Shown here piece after piece: positions 43,487-53,152 of a stretch of DNA of 64,000 nucleotides. Within the stretch, counting starts at the first letter, position 1. Each line of letters begins with the position of its first letter. This stretch comes from DATGUP01 sp035301265 (lineage in GTDB: Bacteria; Bacillota; Bacilli; Bacillales; Amphibacillaceae). The stretch covers positions 58,437-122,436 of the forward strand of contig DATGUP010000004.1 in NCBI GenBank assembly GCA_035301265.1, in the 5' to 3' direction. The notes under the pieces were generated by a model. That model saw only the letters and a list, made by a program, of their open reading frames with translations, searched no databases and was not told where the DNA came from. Position numbers and translations under genes: made by a program.

Positions 43487-44560
43487 CTAACGCAGTCGTT
43501 TCTGTAGGTCGACAAGTTCATCCATGAACATGTTAAACATCGATAAATCCATTTGCTGCACCGCATCTGATAACGCGGCATCTGGATTCGGATGTACTTC
43601 TGCCATAATGCCATCGGCGCCGATAGCTAAAGCAGCTTTAGCCACCGGCAAGAGCAAATCTCGCCGTCCTGTTGAATGCGTCACATCCACGATCACCGGC
43701 AGATGAGTTTCGTGTTGTAAAACAGGTACGGCCGATATATCAAGCGTGTTTCGAGTCGCTGTTTCATACGTGCGAATCCCCCGTTCACACAAAATCACAG
43801 CGCTGTTACCTCGAGACAAAATATATTCCGCAGCATATAAAAACTCCGCAATGGTCGCTGACATCCCCCGTTTTAAAAGCACAGGCTTGTCCACTTCTCC
43901 GACCGCTTTTAACAATTCAAAGTTCTGCATGTTGCGCGAGCCGATTTGAATGACATCAAGCAAGTTCACCGCATCTTCAATATGGGCCGGATCAACAATT
44001 TCACTAACAATCGCCAAATCGTAATCATCGGCAACGCGCCTTAAAATACGCAACCCTTCCATGCCTAGTCCTTGAAAATCATACGGTGATGTCCGCGGTT
44101 TAAAGGCACCCCCGCGAAGAAGCTTTAAACCGCGTGCTTTTGCTGCTTCAGCCACATGAGCTACTTGCGCTTCGCTTTCCACAGCACACGGTCCAATGAT
44201 ATACTGAGGTGTGCCGTTTCCGAATACGGCCCCGTTAATATCAATGATCGTATTATCCGAGTGCATTTTTCTGGAGACGAGGCGATTGTCCCGCTCATAT
44301 TTCTCGAGCCACTTTTCATTCGCTTTGAATAAAGCTTTGAAGATATGTTCGATCGCATCATCATCTAATGGGCCATCGTTTTGCGCGATAATCGTGCTCA
44401 ACATATCTCGTTCTGTCGTTAATCTCGGTTGATCGTTAGCTGTTTTGTTTAAATCGCTCATTCGTTTAGCGAGCCGTGCACGTCGATTGAATAAAGCAAG
44501 CAGCTCCAAATGTATATCATCTATTTGCTTCTGTAAAGCCTCGACATCTGTGTGATACAA
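43487..44560 (-). CDS. aroA: Chorismate mutase-DAHP synthase fusion
   Basis: A bifunctional enzyme of 357 residues. The N-terminal AroQ-type chorismate mutase (about 1-90) is fused to a DAHP synthase (about 100-357) that starts the shikimate pathway. Visible are IIGPCAVES, RGGAFKPRTSPYDFQG, LLKRGMSATI and VDVTHSTGRRDL. The mutase domain acts as a feedback sensor in B. subtilis. The TTG start at 44560 has GGGAGG about 10 bases upstream and gives the B. subtilis length (358); the longer frame has no site. B. subtilis calls this gene aroA (aroG-type). Confidence 0.95.
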   Translation of the reverse strand: MYHTDVEALQKQIDDIHLELLALFNRRARLAKRMSDLNKTANDQPRLTTERDMLSTIIAQNDGPLDDDAIEHIFKALFKANEKWLEKYERDNRLVSRKMHSDNTIIDINGAVFGNGTPQYIIGPCAVESEAQVAHVAEAAKARGLKLLRGGAFKPRTSPYDFQGLGMEGLRILRRVADDYDLAIVSEIVDPAHIEDAVNLLDVIQIGSRNMQNFELLKAVGEVDKPVLLKRGMSATIAEFLYAAEYILSRGNSAVILCERGIRTYETATRNTLDISAVPVLQHETHLPVIVDVTHSTGRRDLLLPVAKAALAIGADGIMAEVHPNPDAALSDAVQQMDLSMFNMFMDELVDLQKRLR

Positions 44561-44773
44561 TTTATGCCTGCCTCCCGTACACAGTTTATCATTCTTATAA
44601 AATATGGTACATTTTTCATAGAAAATAATTTTATCAGCAAGTTTCGTCGTCATAATGCTTTTTTATACATCGTTTGGATATATGATAAAATCTATTATAG
44701 CTTAACAATCATTGTTTTGTCACGATAAAGGGATAGCATAGCTAAAAAGATAAACGAAAGGAATTTACAGCTT

Positions 44774-46900
44774 ATGGAAGAACGCATTTTTGCTTTGGAC
44801 ATCGGTACCCGATCCGTTACAGGCATTTTATTAGCAAAAACAAATGAGACATATAGCGTCATCGATTATTGTATAAAAGAGCATAGTAAGCGATCCATGC
44901 TCGATGGGCAAATCCATGATATACCAGAAGTTTCGCGTGTCATTAGGGATGTCAAAAAAGAATTAGAAGCGAAACACGGCGCGCTCAACCGTGTATGTGT
45001 TGCGGCTGCTGGACGCTCGCTTATCACCGTTCAAGGCAGTGCTTCAATTCCATTAAACCAAGAGCCGATTACAGATGATGAAATCATTAAACATTTGGAA
45101 TTAAGCGCTGTTCAAGACGCACAACGGAATCTCGTTTCCGATAAACATTCGCGTTTTTATTGCGCTGGCTACTCTGTCTTACAATATAAATTGGATGAAC
45201 AACCGATTGGATCACTGATCGAGCAAATCGGTGATGAGGCGACGGTCGAGATTATTGCAACGTTTTTACCGAAAGTCGTTATCGAATCGTTGTTAGCAGC
45301 ACTAGACCGAGCCGATCTAGCGATGGAAGCCTTGACATTGGAACCGATCGCCGCGATTCATGTACTCATTCCTGAATCCATGCGCCGGCTTAATGTAGCA
45401 CTCGTTGACATCGGGGCCGGTACGAGCGATATTGCCATTACCGACCGCGGAACGATTGCGGCTTACGGCATGGTCCCCCTAGCTGGCGATGAAATAACTG
45501 AAGCGGTGAGTGATCACTATTTACTCGATTTTCCAACAGCTGAAAAAACAAAACGTGAAATCGTTAATAATGGTCAAACAACAGTTTACGACATTCTCGG
45601 AATGGAAACGACGATTACATACGATCAACTCACCCAAGATATAGGTGAGCGTATCGAACATTTGGCAGGAGCGATTGCTGAGGAAATTGTCAAACTGAAT
45701 AACAAAGCGCCTAAAGCAGCTATGTTAATAGGTGGAGGCAGCTTATCACCTGGAATTGCCAATGCTTTAGCCAAAAAACTGCAATTGCCAACAAACCGCG
45801 TTGCCGTCAGGGGGATGGACGCCATCCAAAACTTACAAAAAACAGACATGCTGCCGGCAGGCCCTGATTTTATTACACCGATCGGCATTGCGATTGCAGC
45901 CAAAAAGCAACCGATCCACTATGTTACGGTGAGTGTAAATAACAAGATTATCCGCATGTTTGAAATGCGCGAATTAACCGTTGGCGACTGTCTCGTCCAA
46001 GCGGGCATTGACATTAAAAAAATGTACGGCAAACCTGGAATGGCTGCGATTGTAACCTTTAATGGTAAAAACATTACATTACCAGGCGAATTCGGTAGTG
46101 CACCAGTGATCTACTTGAACGGCGAAACAACTTCGGTCGACCAAGTTATCGAAACAGGTGATCAAATTACCATTCAAAAAGGCCGAGACGGTCAATCGGC
46201 TCAAATCACACTCGAACAGTTGATCGATGACGCCCCGCCGCTTATCATCTATTTCAATGGCAAAAAGGAAACAGTCAAACCAATCGTTCGCGTTAACGGC
46301 AATAAAAAGCCGCTGGATTATGTTGTGCAGGATAAAGATGTCATCGATCTCCAACAGCCCCAAACCGTCCAAGATGTTATCGAATTGAGCGAAGACGTTC
46401 CAGCTGAAATAGCTGCCAACAGCGCTCCTTTTACAATTACGGTAAACAAGAGAACCATTGCCTTAGACAAAGCACAACCTACAGTCTATGTTAACGGTAA
46501 ACGTGCCGACTTGACAACAATGCTGAAACAAAACGACGAGCTGAACATCATACCAGCACGTCAACCGACCGTAGCGGATTTGCTAGAACAGCTGAAACAA
46601 TCGTTTTATGACCGCATACACGTTACATTCAACGGGAAACCGGTAACGATTAAACAAAAAAAACTAACGATCCAAAAAAATGGACGGGAAGTGACGGAAG
46701 ATGCTGTATTGGAAGACCGTGATGTATTGACATTGGAAGAACATCGAACAAGCACATTTATCTTTCAAGATGTTTTCCGTTATGTCGACCTTGATTTGAC
46801 GGATGTGAAAGGGAATTTCCGCCTTTATAAAAACGGACAACCAACGACATTCTACGAAACGATTGCCAATGGCGACAATTTAGAATTAAAATGGATGTAG
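44774..46900 (+). CDS. FtsA-like actin-fold ATPase with tandem ThiS-like beta-grasp repeats
   Basis: A 708-residue protein of unclear role. Residues 1 to about 375 resemble FtsA/PilM: phosphate motif FALDIGTRSV (about 6), a SHS2-like insert, second phosphate motif LVDIGAGTSDI (about 208) and adenosine motif LIGGGSLSPG (about 318). Residues about 384-708 hold repeats of 61-70 residues. Each has two NG turns (e.g. FNGKNI near 428 and YLNGETT near 445; FNGKKE 493 and VNGNKK 505; VNKRTI 556 and VNGKRA 572; FNGKPV 617 and KNGREV 633) and a D-x-I/L-x-I/L end (GDQITI, DKDVIDL, NDELNI, DRDVLTL, GDNLEL). A TV-x-D-L segment precedes several repeats. This fits ThiS/MoaD-like beta-grasp modules. No membrane span. 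The ATG has AAAGGA about 11 bases upstream. It is absent at this place in B. subtilis. Confidence 0.75.
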   Translation: MEERIFALDIGTRSVTGILLAKTNETYSVIDYCIKEHSKRSMLDGQIHDIPEVSRVIRDVKKELEAKHGALNRVCVAAAGRSLITVQGSASIPLNQEPITDDEIIKHLELSAVQDAQRNLVSDKHSRFYCAGYSVLQYKLDEQPIGSLIEQIGDEATVEIIATFLPKVVIESLLAALDRADLAMEALTLEPIAAIHVLIPESMRRLNVALVDIGAGTSDIAITDRGTIAAYGMVPLAGDEITEAVSDHYLLDFPTAEKTKREIVNNGQTTVYDILGMETTITYDQLTQDIGERIEHLAGAIAEEIVKLNNKAPKAAMLIGGGSLSPGIANALAKKLQLPTNRVAVRGMDAIQNLQKTDMLPAGPDFITPIGIAIAAKKQPIHYVTVSVNNKIIRMFEMRELTVGDCLVQAGIDIKKMYGKPGMAAIVTFNGKNITLPGEFGSAPVIYLNGETTSVDQVIETGDQITIQKGRDGQSAQITLEQLIDDAPPLIIYFNGKKETVKPIVRVNGNKKPLDYVVQDKDVIDLQQPQTVQDVIELSEDVPAEIAANSAPFTITVNKRTIALDKAQPTVYVNGKRADLTTMLKQNDELNIIPARQPTVADLLEQLKQSFYDRIHVTFNGKPVTIKQKKLTIQKNGREVTEDAVLEDRDVLTLEEHRTSTFIFQDVFRYVDLDLTDVKGNFRLYKNGQPTTFYETIANGDNLELKWM

Positions 46901-46901
46901 A

Positions 46902-46960
46902 GGCTGTCTATGAAAGTGACAACATTCGGACAGCCCCATTATTTTCCGGGAAATAATTTT
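46902..46960 (+). terminator. Two hairpins after the FtsA-like gene
   Basis: GGCTGTC (46902-46908) with GACAGCC (46929-46935), then ATTATTT-TCCGGG-AAATAAT followed by TTT near 46938-46960. Together they probably end the plus transcript; the ytxH stop is 17 bases beyond. Confidence 0.5.
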
Positions 46961-46976
46961 GCGTATAACCAGCGTT

Positions 46977-47303
46977 TCAGCGTTCTTGTTCGGTGTCGCG
47001 CACGCGTTCTGTTAAGTCCTGCGCTTTTTGCGAAAGTTGGGCTGTTGCATCAACTGCTTTATCTTTAAAATCATAGGCGATATCCTTCCATTCGCTTCCT
47101 TTTACAGAAGCTCTTTCTCGCCATTCATTCGCCTTAACATAAGCGGTTTCCGACCAGTCGGCTGCCCGCCCTTTCATCTCAGTAACTCCTTGATTCAAAT
47201 CCTCGCGCAACGCTTTACCTGATTTTGGTGCCAACAATAAAGCGGCTACTGCCCCAGCGATACCGCCGAGCATCATGCCGATGATGAAATTTGTGCGATG
47301 CAT
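46977..47303 (-). CDS. ytxH: YtxH family membrane-anchored stress protein
   Basis: A 108-residue protein with a glycine/alanine-rich N-terminal membrane segment (GMMLGGIAGAVAALLLAPKSGK) and a long amphipathic helical tail. It is typical YtxH (general stress-related, sigma-B/sigma-H controlled in B. subtilis). The ATG follows AGGAGGGAAAGCGC. It is 15 bases after ytxG. The third gene of the B. subtilis operon, ytxJ, is not present here. Confidence 0.9.
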   Translation of the reverse strand: MHRTNFIIGMMLGGIAGAVAALLLAPKSGKALREDLNQGVTEMKGRAADWSETAYVKANEWRERASVKGSEWKDIAYDFKDKAVDATAQLSQKAQDLTERVRDTEQER

Positions 47304-47318
47304 GCGCTTTCCCTCCTA

Positions 47319-47723
47319 TCATGATTTGCGTTTTTTCCAGATGTCCATGACAGCCGTTCCCCATTTAAGAGCTTGGGACACTTTATCTTGATTTTGCGAT
47401 GCCGTTTTTGTAATCGTTGTCGACAATTCGTTCAACGATTGGTTAAACTCTTTCACCGTTTCCCCTATCCCTTTTACACCATCGAACAAACCATTTAGCT
47501 TAGCGGATTTTTGGTTGATGTCATTAGCCAATTCATTTGTTTTATGCAATAATTCTGTCGTTTCACTCATGATACCTTGCATCTGCTTTTCAAGACTTTC
47601 CATCGTATCCGCCACGTTATCCAATGTGCGCTCAGTCGCTTTCAATGTCATGACGAGGTAAACGACTAGCACGACAAATGCAAGCGCAGCAATTAGTGCA
47701 GCAATGTACAACAGATTTACCAT
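47319..47723 (-). CDS. ytxG: YtxG, DUF948 membrane protein
   Basis: A 134-residue protein with one N-terminal span (about 3-26) followed by coiled-coil-like sequence, the DUF948 pattern. It is the first gene of ytxG-ytxH. The ATG follows AAGGAG with 9 bases or so. The upstream gap of 190 bases contains the murC terminator and a weak TATACT-type promoter near 47830-47835. Role unknown; general stress protein in B. subtilis. Confidence 0.88.
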   Translation of the reverse strand: MVNLLYIAALIAALAFVVLVVYLVMTLKATERTLDNVADTMESLEKQMQGIMSETTELLHKTNELANDINQKSAKLNGLFDGVKGIGETVKEFNQSLNELSTTITKTASQNQDKVSQALKWGTAVMDIWKKRKS

Positions 47724-47874
47724 AGAATGATCAACTCCTTAGCTTGCGATTATATTTTCAAAAATGAGCTTGAGCTTGTCCATTGGTGAAACAAACTCAT
47801 CCCATCTCCTTTTACTATAAAGGATTTTTAGTATAATTTCGACACAAATACCGCAAAACTTTTCACCATTTGGT

Positions 47875-47906
47875 CAAAGAAAGAGTCTGCATGGATCAGA
47901 CTCTTT
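47875..47906 (-). terminator. Terminator after murC
   Basis: AAAGAGTCTG (47880-47889) and CAGACTCTTT (47897-47906), a perfect 10-bp stem, followed by CTTTG on the minus strand. It starts 8 bases past the murC stop. Confidence 0.8.
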
Positions 47907-47913
47907 GTTCACA

Positions 47914-49239
47914 TCAAGCATTTTTTAATGTTTTCAGCGAACGAAATCCGAGTTTTTCTTCATAGGCTTGCTGAAATTTTTGAATATCGCCCGCCCCCAT
48001 AAAGATGAGAACGGCATCTTCATGTTGTTGCAAAATGGACGTATTGGCTAAATCTAAACAAACACTTTTCGGGATCAATGTCTGCAGATCATGAATTGTC
48101 AGTTCTCCGCCGTCCTCTCGAGCAGAGGCAAAAATATCGCATAAATAAACCGCATCTGCCGCATTCAGACTGTCTGCAAACTCTTGCAAGAACGTTTTCG
48201 TCCGTGTAAATGTATGCGGCTGGAAAATGGCTACAATCGATTTATTCGGATATTTTTTACGTGCTGAATCAATCGTTGCGGCAATTTCTTTCGGATGATG
48301 GGCGTAATCGTCGATTAAAATTTGCGAGCCGATTTGTTTTTCCGTAAAGCGGCGTTTTACTCCCGGAAATGTACTGATTTTTTGAATGTCTTCAGCTTTC
48401 ATTCCTTCATAATGACAGATGGCAATAACGGCTAAAGCATTGAGAATATGATGATCACCGTACATCGGTAACGTCATCGTCGCATAAAACGTGTTGCGGA
48501 CAAAAACGTCGAACGTTGTGCCTTCATGCGTTTCTCGAATATTTTTGGCTTGAAAATCATTGGTGTCAGCAAAACCGTAATACATGACAGGCACTTTCGT
48601 TTTGATTTGTTGTAATTCTTCATCATCTCCGCAGGCGATAATACCTTTTTTCACTTTGTCAGCCATAGACTGAAATGCATCGAATACATCATCGATGCTT
48701 GTGAAATAATCCGGATGGTCAAAATCGATATTAGTCATGATCGCATAATCGGGCTCATAAGCCAGAAAATGCCGGCGGTATTCACACGCTTCAAAAACAA
48801 AATAACGGCTATCTACATGGCCTTTTCCGGTCCCATCGCCGATGAGATAAGATATTGGATATGTCGCATTCAATACATGGGCCAAGAGACCGGTCGTTGA
48901 TGTTTTCCCATGGGTGCCTGTAACGGCAATACTCGTATACTGCTTCAGCCATTCGCCAAGGAATTCATGATAGCGATAAAATGTCAAACCTTTTCGTTTA
49001 GCTTCTTTAATTTCCACATGATCATCAGAAAATGCATTGCCTGCAATGATCGTCAAATGATCGTCGATGTTACTTTCTGAAAAGGGGAAAATGGGAATGT
49101 TTTTAGCTTCGAGTGCATCTTGAGTAAAAAAATGTTTGTCGACATCTGACCCTTGAACATTTTCACCGGAATCATGCAAAATCTGGGCGAGTGCACTCAT
49201 TCCCGTTCCCTTAATACCAATGAAATGGTAAGTTGTCAT
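47914..49239 (-). CDS. murC: UDP-N-acetylmuramate-L-alanine ligase
   Basis: A cytoplasmic ligase that adds L-alanine to UDP-MurNAc, the first peptide step of peptidoglycan. The 441 residues have the N-terminal FIGIKGTGMSALAQIL, the ATP loop VTGTHGKTSTTGLL (about 108), NIDFDHPDYF, and DDYAHHPKEI. The ATG follows GGAGG with 9 bases. A promoter candidate with TATAAT lies upstream, and a terminator downstream, so it may be transcribed alone. The neighbours sftA and ytxGH match B. subtilis. Confidence 0.97.
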   Translation of the reverse strand: MTTYHFIGIKGTGMSALAQILHDSGENVQGSDVDKHFFTQDALEAKNIPIFPFSESNIDDHLTIIAGNAFSDDHVEIKEAKRKGLTFYRYHEFLGEWLKQYTSIAVTGTHGKTSTTGLLAHVLNATYPISYLIGDGTGKGHVDSRYFVFEACEYRRHFLAYEPDYAIMTNIDFDHPDYFTSIDDVFDAFQSMADKVKKGIIACGDDEELQQIKTKVPVMYYGFADTNDFQAKNIRETHEGTTFDVFVRNTFYATMTLPMYGDHHILNALAVIAICHYEGMKAEDIQKISTFPGVKRRFTEKQIGSQILIDDYAHHPKEIAATIDSARKKYPNKSIVAIFQPHTFTRTKTFLQEFADSLNAADAVYLCDIFASAREDGGELTIHDLQTLIPKSVCLDLANTSILQQHEDAVLIFMGAGDIQKFQQAYEEKLGFRSLKTLKNA

Positions 49240-49315
49240 AAAAAAGAACCTCCAAAAATATGAGTAAAAAGGACTGAGCTAAAAGCTGCTACATATTGTA
49301 TTGCCTATCTGCATT

Positions 49316-49344
49316 ATTATAGCAAAACTTACGCGCTATTAAAA
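49316..49344 (-). promoter_or_regulatory. Candidate promoter for murC
   Basis: TATAAT (49316-49321) with TTTTAA (49339-49344) 17 bases upstream on the minus strand, in the 259-base gap between sftA and murC. No gene was seen in the rest of the gap. Confidence 0.5.
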
Positions 49345-49498
49345 TGATAAGTTCTTTTTTGCTTAACGGCACGTCAGTTAGCTATTCGACCAATACATAG
49401 AGAAGATGTTGTTTTCTTGGCGTTCCCGCATTTTCCATATTATATACATTTGGAACTATCGATGTTCATCCTTTTCTTTTTGAACCAAAAAGATGTAT

Positions 49499-51616
49499 TC
49501 AAGCTTCCGAATACCGATCTTCGAGTTGTGCTTTTGTAACTAAAACATCGCGCGGTTTACTCCCATTCTGGCCAGAAATAATTCCTTGTCGTTCCATATC
49601 GTCCATCAACCGAGCAGCTCGGTTGTAACCGATTCGGAATTGTCGCTGTAATAACGACGTGCTTGCCTGATTCTTCTCGACAACAAAGGCGATCGCTTCA
49701 GGCAATAATTCATCTTCTTCACCATGGTCAAGTTTTTTCAACAGCTCTGTTTGTTCAAACGCATAATCCGGTTCTGCTTGCGAACGGGCATAATCGGTAA
49801 TGCGTTCAATTTCCTCATCAGATACGAAGGCCCCTTGCAATCGCGTGATTTTTGCTGCACCATTTTCAATAAACAGCATATCACCTTTGCCGAGCAATTT
49901 TTCGGCGCCATTCGTATCGATGATCGTGCGTGAATCGGCTTGCGAAGACACGCTAAAGGCAATGCGTGTCGGAATGTTCGCTTTGATCAAGCCGGTGATC
50001 ACATCGACCGACGGACGCTGGGTAGCTACCAACAGATGTATGCCACAAGCTCGTGCCTTTTGAGCTATACGACAAATTGCATCTTCAACATCTTGTGGAG
50101 AGACCATCATCAAATCGGCAAGTTCATCGATGACGATGACGATATAAGGCATTTTATCATCGTCGCGGCCGTTTTTTATCATTTTTTGATTATACTTGTC
50201 GATATCCCGCACCCCTTCCTCGGCCAGTTTACGGTAGCGATCTTCCATCTCATTAACCATCCGTTTCAAAGCCACCGTCGCCGCTTTTACGTCGGTTATT
50301 ACAGGAGATAACAAATGCGGGATCCCGTTATACGGTGCCAACTCCACAGTTTTCGGATCGATGAGCAAAAATTTAACGTCTTGATGACTTGATTTATAAA
50401 TCAAGCTGATCAGAATGGTATTAATGCAGACGCTTTTTCCCGATCCAGTTGCTCCAGCAATCAACCCGTGCGGCATTTTTTGGATATTGGTAATCAGCGG
50501 TTTGCCTTCAATATTCACGCCTAGTCCTATCGCCAGCGGTGCTGGATTGTTTTGGAATGCTTCAGTATCATAAATATCCCGAAGCCCTACTATTTTTGGC
50601 TTTGGATTAGGCACTTCAATACCGATTGTATGTTTACCGGGTATTGGCGCTTCAATTCGAATATCTTTAGCAGCCATATTCAGCTTGATGTCATCGCTGA
50701 GATTTTTAATCTTGCTCACTTTGACACCGAGCTCTGGTTGAACTTCAAACCGGGTAACTGTCGGGCCTTGCGTAGCATTTACTACATCTGCCCGCACCTT
50801 GAAATATGTCAACGTTTTTTCTAAAAGAGCCTGCTGCTCGCTTAACCATTTGTCATCTGATTTATTGTCTCGGTCGGTATCATTTAATAAATGCAGTGGA
50901 AAATGATCATCCGTTGTTTTTGTCCGTTGGGTTTTTGTTTTGCTTCTAGTTGTTTTAGCATAGTTCCGTTTATCATTTTCCGTCATCATGACATTGAAAG
51001 GTATCGGTTTTTGTTCCGTTTTTCGACTTCGTTTTCGTTGTTTTCGATGACGATCCGGTTTAAGCTTGGGTGTTCGCTGTTCGACAGAAAGATGCGTTGT
51101 GGCTTGTGTCGTTCTTTTGTCTACATGTTCTGGCACATCCGATGCTGTAGGCGTTTCCTGGGATGTTGCCGGCGTTACGGACAGTTGATTTTGGCGCTTC
51201 GTTTCTTTTCGCATATAGGCTGGAACATTATCGACCGACTGATTCGGTCTTGGTTGATAACCATAAATAGGCGATGCCACACGGCTAGGGCGAAAGGGTG
51301 TTTTATGTTTATCGCTTTCTTCCATTTGTTTTCGATAATCGACCTGCCGATCCGGCTTATAATTTCGTAAATCCTTCGAAACGGACAGCCGTTTTTGGCG
51401 ACGCTTAAAAGCTGGTATATCGATCGTTTCTTTTTCCTCATGATCAGGTATGATCGGAAATCGAAATGCCTTTTCATCCGGATATTGATAAATCATTTTC
51501 GCCTGAATATCGCGTTTACGATGCTGGCTATGGCGCAAACGTTCACTGTCATGTATATTATCATCGTCATCGGTAAACAGTCGTTTAATGCGTGTTTTCC
51601 AACGATCCCACATCAT
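49499..51616 (-). CDS. sftA: DNA translocase SftA, soluble FtsK-like
   Basis: A septum-associated DNA translocase that moves chromosome arms away from the closing septum in B. subtilis. The 705 residues have no membrane span. A low-complexity basic linker (about 60-230) is followed by the FtsK alpha/beta motor: GATGSGKSVCIN (Walker A), IVIDELADLM (Walker B), and a C-terminal gamma winged helix (about 640-700, LLQRQFRIGYNRAARLMDDME) that would read KOPS-like sites. It is shorter than B. subtilis SftA (952) because the linker is reduced. ATG ATG at the start leaves one codon of doubt. Confidence 0.95.
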   Translation of the reverse strand: MMWDRWKTRIKRLFTDDDDNIHDSERLRHSQHRKRDIQAKMIYQYPDEKAFRFPIIPDHEEKETIDIPAFKRRQKRLSVSKDLRNYKPDRQVDYRKQMEESDKHKTPFRPSRVASPIYGYQPRPNQSVDNVPAYMRKETKRQNQLSVTPATSQETPTASDVPEHVDKRTTQATTHLSVEQRTPKLKPDRHRKQRKRSRKTEQKPIPFNVMMTENDKRNYAKTTRSKTKTQRTKTTDDHFPLHLLNDTDRDNKSDDKWLSEQQALLEKTLTYFKVRADVVNATQGPTVTRFEVQPELGVKVSKIKNLSDDIKLNMAAKDIRIEAPIPGKHTIGIEVPNPKPKIVGLRDIYDTEAFQNNPAPLAIGLGVNIEGKPLITNIQKMPHGLIAGATGSGKSVCINTILISLIYKSSHQDVKFLLIDPKTVELAPYNGIPHLLSPVITDVKAATVALKRMVNEMEDRYRKLAEEGVRDIDKYNQKMIKNGRDDDKMPYIVIVIDELADLMMVSPQDVEDAICRIAQKARACGIHLLVATQRPSVDVITGLIKANIPTRIAFSVSSQADSRTIIDTNGAEKLLGKGDMLFIENGAAKITRLQGAFVSDEEIERITDYARSQAEPDYAFEQTELLKKLDHGEEDELLPEAIAFVVEKNQASTSLLQRQFRIGYNRAARLMDDMERQGIISGQNGSKPRDVLVTKAQLEDRYSEA

Positions 51617-51670
51617 ACGTCACTCATTTCCTGTACATGTTAAGCATTAAAAACTTTTCTGTAATATGCT

Positions 51671-51700
51671 AAAAAATCCGGCCTGTTAAAAACCGGATTT
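51671..51700 (-). terminator. Terminator after ytpR
   Basis: AAATCCGG-TTTTTAACAGG-CCGGATTT followed by TTTA on the minus strand. It separates the ytpPQR unit from sftA. Confidence 0.8.
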
Positions 51701-51712
51701 CATTGTCTATCG

Positions 51713-52315
51713 TTAAAATTCGAACGGATGACCTACTTCATAATCATCATCCAATACGTAAATCCCTTTTTCTTCTGGCGCCTGGGGAAGGCCGAGCTCG
51801 CGTTTTGAACAAATCATACCGTAAGAAGAAACCCCTCGCAGCTTCGTCTGCTTAATTTTCATCCCGCTGGGCATCGTTGCGCCAACTTTGGCGACAACAA
51901 CTTTCTGTCCTTGTTCCACATTCGGTGCCCCGCAGACGATTTGCAACGTTTCATCACCAACGTCCACTTGACAGACCGTTAGTTTATCTGCATTTTCATG
52001 AAATTGCTTTTCTTGGGCATAGCCGACAACAAATTTCGGACTAAGATCAAAGTCAAGCGGATCTGTTAAACCATGTTCTTGAAACAATGCTTTCATTTGC
52101 TTGAGCAACTCTTCTGTCAACGTTATTTTCCCCGTTCTATGCAAATCAAAGTAAGAAGCGGCGTTGAAAATATTTATTCCAAGAAGATTTCCCTTTTGGT
52201 CGGTAATTCGTATGATATCCCCAACCGCCTCTTGTTTCCATTCGCCATGCTCATCTTCTTCAATCGGAATAATCAATACATCCCCAATACCGTGAGGATT
52301 GTAAAAAACATCCAC
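51713..52315 (-). CDS. ytpR: YtpR, tRNA-binding domain protein
   Basis: A 200-residue protein with an N-terminal DUF4479-type part and a C-terminal OB-fold tRNA-binding domain (about 90-195, as in PheT N-terminus and EMAP-II: IVCGAPNVEQGQKV and SYGMICSKRELGL). Possible RNA partner unknown. The GTG start is preceded by AAGGATGAGGG. It is the last gene of ytpP-ytpQ-ytpR. Confidence 0.9.
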   Translation of the reverse strand: MDVFYNPHGIGDVLIIPIEEDEHGEWKQEAVGDIIRITDQKGNLLGINIFNAASYFDLHRTGKITLTEELLKQMKALFQEHGLTDPLDFDLSPKFVVGYAQEKQFHENADKLTVCQVDVGDETLQIVCGAPNVEQGQKVVVAKVGATMPSGMKIKQTKLRGVSSYGMICSKRELGLPQAPEEKGIYVLDDDYEVGHPFEF

Positions 52316-52331
52316 TTGCCCTCATCCTTTA

Positions 52332-53141
52332 CTATTTTTTCTTCGGTTTGTTTTTAGCCAGAATAAAAATCGGCTCAAGTTTTTTATTTTCGTAGATAAA
52401 CGGTAGCGATGTAATCGGAATGCGCCCTTCTGCAAAAAACTTCATCGTCATTTGTGCGAGTATGTCATAGCCGGTATCATTTTGAATATCGGCGAAAATG
52501 AGAACATCTTGGTGGGGGATGCTTACAGCCAGATCTCCTTTCGCTTTTTCTTTCATTTCTTCAAGGAAGACTTCATTCAAAATCCGACTCGCATCATAAC
52601 CATCTTGTTTAGCTACAAAATAAAAATCATTGTCAGCTACATGGTCTTGTTTATAATCAGTAGAAAGAGAACGAAGATTAAAATGGGCGATTTCCTCGAG
52701 CTGTTTTTCCGACCATCCTTCTTCTTTTAGCATGTTTTCATCAACAAGGCGATAAGACTTTCCCAAATCGAGTGCATAAAAAATCTCGGTTTCTGCCGTA
52801 TGGTTTTTACTGATGAGACGTACCCCTGCGTTTGTCTTCTTCGGAAAAGACGTCGCTCGAATGACAGGGTAAATATGTTTTTCCATACCTGTCAATTCAT
52901 GCTTCTCATTCATAATGCGCATCGCTTCAGAGACATGATCGACAAGCTCATCAATCGCTTTTTCACCGCGTTTGTTATATTTCGCAACGACATTGGGCAA
53001 AGTGATGGTCATCCCTTGTTTAGTCGTCTTCCATTCAATGCGTAACGTATCCTTATCCCTGTTATATGATGTTCGATAATCGGGATGAGCGAGGCGCTCT
53101 TCCAGCAGATTTTTCATTTTTCTACTGTTCATCTTTTTCAT
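52332..53141 (-). CDS. ytpQ: YtpQ, DUF1444 protein
   Basis: A soluble 269-residue protein of the DUF1444 family with no known function. Characteristic segments include HIYPVIRATSFPKK and FYFVAKQDGYDASRILN. The ATG at 53141 follows GGAGG with 6 bases. It is 11 bases downstream of ytpP and 16 bases before ytpR, in the same order as in B. subtilis, which suggests a conserved joint role. Confidence 0.9.
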   Translation of the reverse strand: MKKMNSRKMKNLLEERLAHPDYRTSYNRDKDTLRIEWKTTKQGMTITLPNVVAKYNKRGEKAIDELVDHVSEAMRIMNEKHELTGMEKHIYPVIRATSFPKKTNAGVRLISKNHTAETEIFYALDLGKSYRLVDENMLKEEGWSEKQLEEIAHFNLRSLSTDYKQDHVADNDFYFVAKQDGYDASRILNEVFLEEMKEKAKGDLAVSIPHQDVLIFADIQNDTGYDILAQMTMKFFAEGRIPITSLPFIYENKKLEPIFILAKNKPKKK

Positions 53142-53152
53142 GCTTTTCCTCC

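Noticed and set aside
47754..47806. Minus-strand 16-codon frame behind AAAGGAG upstream of ytxG
   Set aside because: Too short, no recognisable product and no sign of a leader-peptide attenuator; probably chance.
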